The notes under the pieces: model-generated
Told to the model about the DNA's origin: nothing
The model's database searches: none
The model's input: the letters and a program-made list of their open reading frames with translations, nothing else
From: Eimeria necatrix
Taxonomy: Eukaryota > Apicomplexa > Conoidasida > Eucoccidiorida > Eimeriidae
Reading direction: 5' to 3'
Length of the DNA stretch: 64,000 nucleotides
Assembly (NCBI RefSeq): GCF_000499385.1
Contig: NW_013655219.1
Location: 122,399 to 186,398 of the forward strand
Part shown: positions 59,265 through 64,000 of the stretch, piece after piece
How positions within the stretch are numbered: the stretch's first letter is position 1
Layout of the letters: each line of letters starts with the position of its first letter
Translations under genes and position numbers: made by a program

Positions 59265-60797
59265 GGGGCCCCTCTGAGGGGCCCCCCTGGGGGGCCCCTC
59301 TGGGGGCCCCTCTGGGGGCCCCTTGGGGGGGCCCTGGGGGGCCCCTTTGGGGGCCCCTTGGGGCCCTTATTGTTTCTTTAAAAACTCTTTTTGATTCTTT
59401 TTTGTTTCTTCTTTATTTCTTTTTTGTGGAAGTTTTGTTTATAATAAAAATTGTCTCATTTAAATATCTTTTAAAAGTGTTTTAATTTGTTTTTGTCTGC
59501 AGCTGTTTTTGTTTTTTATTTTCAGAATTTCAATTTTATTTAATTTTCTTCTTTTTTCTTTTGTTATCTTTTTCTTTTTTTTTGTTGTCTCCAGTTATTT
59601 GGAATTGTCTTTAAACGTTTTTGTTTTGAATTATTTTTTATTTTTGTTTTTAATTCTTTTGAAATAAATTCTTTTTAATTTGTTTTTAATTCTGTCAAAT
59701 TATCTTTCTGTTTTAAATTCTCTCAGGTGCTTTTTTATTTTCTCTTTTTCTCCATTCCTTTTTCTTTTAATTCTTTTTAATTTAATTTAATTTAAGTTCA
59801 ATTGTAATTTAATTTCTATTTTATTTTTATTTTCATTTTTTATTTTTTCTTTTTTTTGCTTTCTCGCTTTTGCTTTCGCACCCCTTCCCTCTTCAATCCC
59901 AGCCAACGACTTAATCCAATTACCAATTTAATTTAATTTAATTTATTTTAATTAATTTAGTTAAATTAATTTAATTAATTTAATTTAATTAATTAAATTT
60001 ACTTAAATTTAATTTAATTTAATTTAATTTTACTTTATTTATTTATTTGTTTTTATTATTTGCAGCTTTGACAGTGGGGGCTTATCGCTGCCCGCCCACA
60101 GCGACGCCTCCGCCTCCGGGTCTTTTCAGCGTAACAATTTTCGAGGACGGACAAGTTCGTTTTTTTTTATTTTTTATTCTTTTAAACAGCTTTTTAAACA
60201 GATTTTTAAACAGCTTTTTAAACAGCTTTTTAAACATCTTTTTCAGCTTTTTAAAATCTCTTTAGTGGTGTATTTAAAGCTCTTTTAAAAGCTCTTCTAA
60301 ATGCTTTTTTGGGGATCTTTTGGAGCTCTTTTATACCCTGTTTTTATCTTTTTGGGCCATTTTTGTTTCTTTTTTGTTTCGTTTTAAAAGCCTTTTTTGC
60401 TTCCTTTTGGGACTCTTTTTGTCTGTTTCTTGTCTCATCGTTTTCCGCCACTTTTGTGTCTTCTGTGCCCCTATTTTGTTTCTTTTTTATATCTTTTTTG
60501 ATTCTTTTTTGTTTCTTTTTTGGCTCTTTTTTACTTCTTTTTCGTGTCTTTTTGCCTCTCCTTTGTCTGGTCTTTTTAGCTCTTTTCATCCTTCTGATGG
60601 TTCGTTTGTCTTTTTAATCTTCTGCTGCTGGCGATACTTTTGCTGCTATTCCTGCTGCTGCTGCTGCTGACACTCCTGCTGCTGCTGCGGCTGCTGCTGC
60701 TGCTTTTCAGGAGTTTGCTCGCGTGCCTTTCACAGGGACACATTTGCTGTTTGGCAGCAGCAACAAGCTCGCAAACATCATAGACAACCACGTGAGT

Positions 60798-60840
<43 letters not shown>

Positions 60841-60965
60841 GGCAGCAGCAGCAGCAGCAGCAGGAGTAGTAGCAGCAGCAGCTTTAGTAGTGGTATCTGC
60901 AGTTTATTAAGCGTGATGCCTAGCGGTAGAAGCACCTAAAGCAGCACGTAGCTTTCCTCCATTCC

Positions 60966-61000
<35 letters not shown>

Positions 61001-61150
61001 GCAGCAGCAGCAGCAGCAGTTTATGGGTGCTTGCAGCTGAGCATCTTCCATCCCTCCGTCCCACTTTGGGTTTGACTTTGAGCACTTTGAACTAGCGAGC
61101 CGCACATTGCCAACGCCGCTGCTGCTGCTGCTGCTGTGCTGCTGCTGCTG

Positions 61151-61189
<39 letters not shown>

Positions 61190-61868
61190 AGAACAGCGTG
61201 GCGGGCCAGCAGTGCGCAGTCTACTTCTCCACGCGGCAGCTGCACCAACAAGGGGGATGTTTCTTTTTAGTTCCCTTGGGGGGTTCAACTCGTTTGCTGC
61301 TGAACAAAAGTGTGCCGTTTTTGCCGGAGTCGGTGAAGGCTGCTGCTGCTGCTGCTGCAGCAGCAGAAGCCAGCAGCAGCAGCAGCAGCAGCAAACGCCG
61401 CAAAAGAAGCCGCCGCAGCACTGCTGCTTTTGCTGCTAAACATAAAGACGAATGGGCCCGCTGGGCCCCGCAGCAGCAAGAAGGAACTTTGCTGAAGCCT
61501 GGAGATGAAAGACTGGCATTGAATGAACAAAGAGTCCGAATTTAAATAAATTAATTAAAATAAAATAAAATAAATTAAATTAATTTAAATTAATTAATTA
61601 AATTTAAATTAATTAATCAAATCTAATTGATTAAATCCGTCTTGTTGTTTTGTTTGTTTCTTTAGTTGCTTCATTTGTTTCTTTTGAAATCTTTTTTTCT
61701 TTTTTGTCTTTTTGCAGAGCTGCTTCATCATGGGAGATTCTCGAAGAGTTTATTTTTTGGATTTAAAAGACATGAATAAAAAGCTGCTGCAAGATGCAAA
61801 CGGAGAAGCAAAAGAAGAGAAAAAGAAACACAAAAAGCACAGAAAAAAACGCAGACACAGGTGCCCCA

Positions 61869-61917
<49 letters not shown>

Positions 61918-62193
61918 TTTGTGTGTCTGTGTTGCGAGTACCTGCGTCATTCCTTATTCTTTTGGTTTTTCTTTTTCTTTTTTGCATTTTTCTTTTTTTT
62001 ATTTTTGTCTTCTTTTGCTTCTTTTGCTGCAGCCGCCACCACCGCCACAGCAGGAGAAGCAGCAGCAGGGCCAGCAGCAGACGCAGCAGCAGAGGCAGCA
62101 GCAGACGCAGCAGCAGAGCCAGCAGCAGACGCGGCTCACCAGCAGCAAGCCCCCGCAGAAGCATGAGCGTGGACCACCCAGAAGCAGCAGTGC

Positions 62194-62227
<34 letters not shown>

Positions 62228-63543
62228 TGAGGCTAGCCGCAGCCCGTCGGCTTCCAAGCTGTCTAGGGCGAGCAGCAGACGCAGCAGCAGACGCAGCAGC
62301 AGAGCCAGCAGCAGACACAGCAGCAGACGCAGCAGCAGACGCAGCAGCAGGAGCCAGGCTCGCAGCGCCAGCCCTGCTGCTGCTCCTTCTCGTGGCAGCA
62401 GCCCGGGCCACCGCAGCCGCAGCAGCAGCCGCAGCAGCGGGAGAGACAGTGCTGCAGCAGCAGCAAGCGCCAAGGGCAGCCCTGCTGCAGCAAGCCGCAG
62501 CAACAGCCCCAGCCCCATCAGCAGGAAGAGCCGCAGCAGCAGCAGCAACGGCAGCAGAAACGGCCGCCGCTCTGTGTCGGCCATCAGCAGCAACGGCTGC
62601 CGCAGCAGGAGCCGCAGCAGGAGCCGCAGCAGCAGCAGAAGGAGCAGCAGCAGCAGGAACGCAGCAGCAGAAAGCAACCCAGCGAGCCGCGCCTCCAGCA
62701 GGGCCAGCAGAGTCAGCAGCAAAGCTTTAAGTGTTGCTGGCAGCAAAGCTAGCCGCAGCACCAGCAGAGGCAGCAGCAGAGGCAGCAGCAAAAGCCGAGA
62801 TGCTGCAGCAGCAAAAAGCCCGGCCAGCGGCGCCTCCAGCAGGGCCAGCAGCAACGCGCCCAGTGCTGCTGCCAGCAGGGCCAGCCGCAGCAGCAGCAAA
62901 GGCAGCAGCAGACGCAGCAGGAGCCGCAGCCGCAGCAGCAGCAGACACTCCAGCAACAGAGAAGCCCCCAGCAGGAGTCCCAGCCGCAGCAGCAAGCACA
63001 GCGCCAGCCGCAGCCCGAGTGCAGCAGCAGCAGCAGAAGCAGCAGCAGCAAGCAGGAGCCCCAGCGGCAGCCGCAGCAGCAGCAGGGAGAGTGCTGCTGC
63101 CAGCAAACGGAGCCACGGCAGCAGGAGCCCCAGCGGCAGCGCTGGCCGCCGCAGCCGCAGCAGCAGCAGCAAACGCAGCAGCAGCAGCAAACGCAGCAGC
63201 AGCAGCAGAAGCCGCAGCGGCAGCCCGCAGGCCAGTGCGAAGGGCAGCAGCAGGAGCCGCAGCAGCAGCCCAAAGGCCAGCGCAAAGGGCAGCAGCAGAA
63301 GCAGGAGCCCCAGCAGCAGAAGCGAAAGGAGCGAGGGCGGCAGCAGCAAGAGGAGCCGCAGCGGCAGCAGGAGGAGCAGCAGCAGCAAGAGCCGCGGCAG
63401 CAGCAGCAAAAGGAGCCCCAGCAACGCCAGCAAACGCAGCAGCAGCAGCAACAGCAGCAAACGCTCCAACAGCCCCATGGCGACAGACCAGCCAAGCAGC
63501 AGCAGAAGAAGCCCCAGCGGCGACAAGAGCCGCAGCAACAGCC

Positions 63544-63575
<32 letters not shown>

Positions 63576-64000
63576 GGCCGCAGCCGCAGCAGGAGCGGCA
63601 GCGGCAGCAAGAGGAGCCCCGGGGGCAGCGGGAGCGGCAGCAAAAGGTCCCCAAGCAACAGCAGCAGCAAACGCAGCAGCAAACGCAGCAGCAGCAGCAG
63701 AAGCCGCAGCGGCAGCAACGCCGCTGAAGGCAGCAGGCAGCACAGCCCCAGCGCTGCCCGCAGCAAGAGCGGCAGCAGCAAGAGAAGCAGCAGCAGCAAA
63801 AGCCGCAGCAGCAGCAAAAGCCGCAGCAGCAGCAAGGGCAGCGCTGCTGGCAGCAACAGAAGCCCCAGCGGCAGCCGCAGCAGAAGCAACAGCAAAAGCC
63901 CGGCCCCCAAAGACAGCAGCAGCCGCAGCAACAGCAGAAGCCCCAGCCACAGCAGCAGCAGGAGCCGCAGCGGCAGCAGGAGCCGCAGCGGCAGCCCCAG
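57196..64000 (+). CDS. RS-domain protein with PNISR-like segments and NIPP1/SNIP1-like FHA fold (3' end beyond window)
   Basis: Likely nuclear-speckle/splicing-associated protein. Exons: 57196-58138, 58315-58491, 58752-59225, 60066-60154, 60711-60791, 61192-61533, 61718-61860 and 62033 to beyond 64000; phases match at all seven junctions. Residues 1-315 start MASSRRRRGG and are Gly/Pro/Ala-rich with FWAKQASAWVSSK. IPQWLRDVVKEANTKK (about 345) and EVVTEILTTVTDEIF (about 440) resemble human PNISR segments PPWIREGLE and LLTEILLDVTDEE. Residues about 545-720 read GLFSVTIFEDGQ, HLLFGSSNKLANI, QQCAVYF, RLLLNKSVPF and FIMGDSRRVYFLDL, matching the FHA fold of NIPP1/SNIP1. From 750 on it is Arg-Ser repeats (RHHRHSRRSSSR onward), over 650 residues and still open. 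A split into two genes at 59485 is the main alternative. Confidence 0.65.
58492..58751 (+). repeat. Intron built largely from telomeric arrays
   Basis: Arrays at 58494-58551 and about 58636-58680 occupy much of this intron. The 5' splice donor GTAGGG is the first unit of the array itself. The 3' end uses CCAG before the GAG-GCC-rich exon. Confidence 0.85.
59093..59164 (+). repeat. (CAG)n coding poly-Gln tract
   Basis: About 24 CAG units read as Gln in the third exon of the RS-domain gene. Other long CAG tracts in this gene lie at 58321-58364 (read as poly-Ala) and 59230-59262 (just inside the next intron). Confidence 0.95.
59360..60065 (+). repeat. T-rich / (TTTAAT)n intron body
   Basis: The 840-bp intron changes abruptly from GGGGCCCC to T-rich sequence, then to TTTAATTTAATT-type repeats at about 59920-60040, before the acceptor TATTTGCAG. 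Similar T-rich sequence fills 60155-60620 and 61534-61717. Confidence 0.9.
60797..61191 (+). repeat. CAG tracts followed by CTG tract in one intron
   Basis: (CAG) runs at about 60801-60860 and 60968-61020 and a (CTG) run at about 61118-61190 ending in CAG, which is the 3' splice site. The opposed CAG and CTG runs can pair into a long intronic hairpin. Confidence 0.85.
61870..61917 (+). repeat. Intronic (CTG)n tract
   Basis: About 15 CTG units near the 5' end of the intron 61861-62032 that precedes the RS-domain exon. Confidence 0.95.
62033..64000 (+). other. RS (Arg-Ser) repeat domain exon
   Basis: The correct frame reads the AGC-AGC-AGA-CGC repeat as Ser-Ser-Arg-Arg, with SerPro and Lys-Ser dipeptides (for example RSPSASKLSRASSRRSS). 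It is open to the window end, at least 655 codons. Antisense frames across the same DNA read as poly-Leu or Ala and are shadows of the repeat. Confidence 0.85.

Noticed and set aside
61763..63931. 722-codon minus-strand frame made almost only of Leu and Arg
   Set aside because: It is the antisense of the AGC/AGA/CGC repeat that codes the RS domain on the plus strand; no domain, and triplet repeats keep all frames open.
62727..63950. 407-codon Ala-rich minus-strand frame
   Set aside because: Another antisense frame of the same RS repeat.

Overview
This window is nuclear DNA from an apicomplexan coccidian, most likely an Eimeria species. I infer this from long (CAG)n tracts read as poly-Gln, poly-Ala or poly-Ser inside conserved proteins, interstitial TTTAGGG arrays, GCTA and GGGGCCCC repeats, small spliced exons, an ApiAP2 factor, and a degenerate Ty3/gypsy-type element. 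There are no bacterial features. The species cannot be fixed from sequence reading alone.

Layout. 1-5286 holds a rearranged, decayed LTR retroelement: gag, protease, RT and RNase H remnants on the minus strand, with one inverted RT piece and three LTR copies in mixed orientation. 5287-7524 has no recognisable gene. 7525-9780 (+) is a six-exon proteasome alpha-7-type gene. 11617-14616 (-) is NAD(P)H-hydrate dehydratase. 15777-21895 (+) is a PROPPIN (ATG18/WIPI family) carrying a roughly 770-residue low-complexity insert. 23520-31457 (-) is a giant ApiAP2 transcription factor. 32666-35910 (+) is a membrane-anchored FMN-binding split-barrel (PNPOx-like) protein. 37263-41333 (-) is an alpha/beta hydrolase, with a tRNA-Val(CAC) gene nested antisense in one intron. 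43073-48328 (-) is a 12-exon protein with a degenerate RNase III fold, possibly mitoribosomal mL44-like. After a 100-N assembly gap the sequence becomes repeat-dense. There, 51086-54597 (+) encodes a helical-repeat protein resembling HPR/RAP organellar RNA-binding proteins. 57196 to beyond the window end (+) encodes a nuclear speckle-type protein combining PNISR-like segments, a NIPP1/SNIP1-like FHA fold and a very long RS domain.

The genes are unrelated housekeeping and regulatory functions (protein turnover, cofactor repair, autophagy/membrane, transcription, organellar translation or RNA, splicing), not a cluster. The window shows alternating segments: feature-poor stretches (about 1-12 kb and 35-43 kb) and repeat-rich stretches (about 15-34 kb and 47.9-64 kb). 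In the rich segments, CAG tracts sit in exons, while CTG, TTTAGGG and GCTA tracts fill introns and often abut splice sites. All exon models were built by eye from homology, GT-AG sites and phase consistency. No transcript evidence was available.
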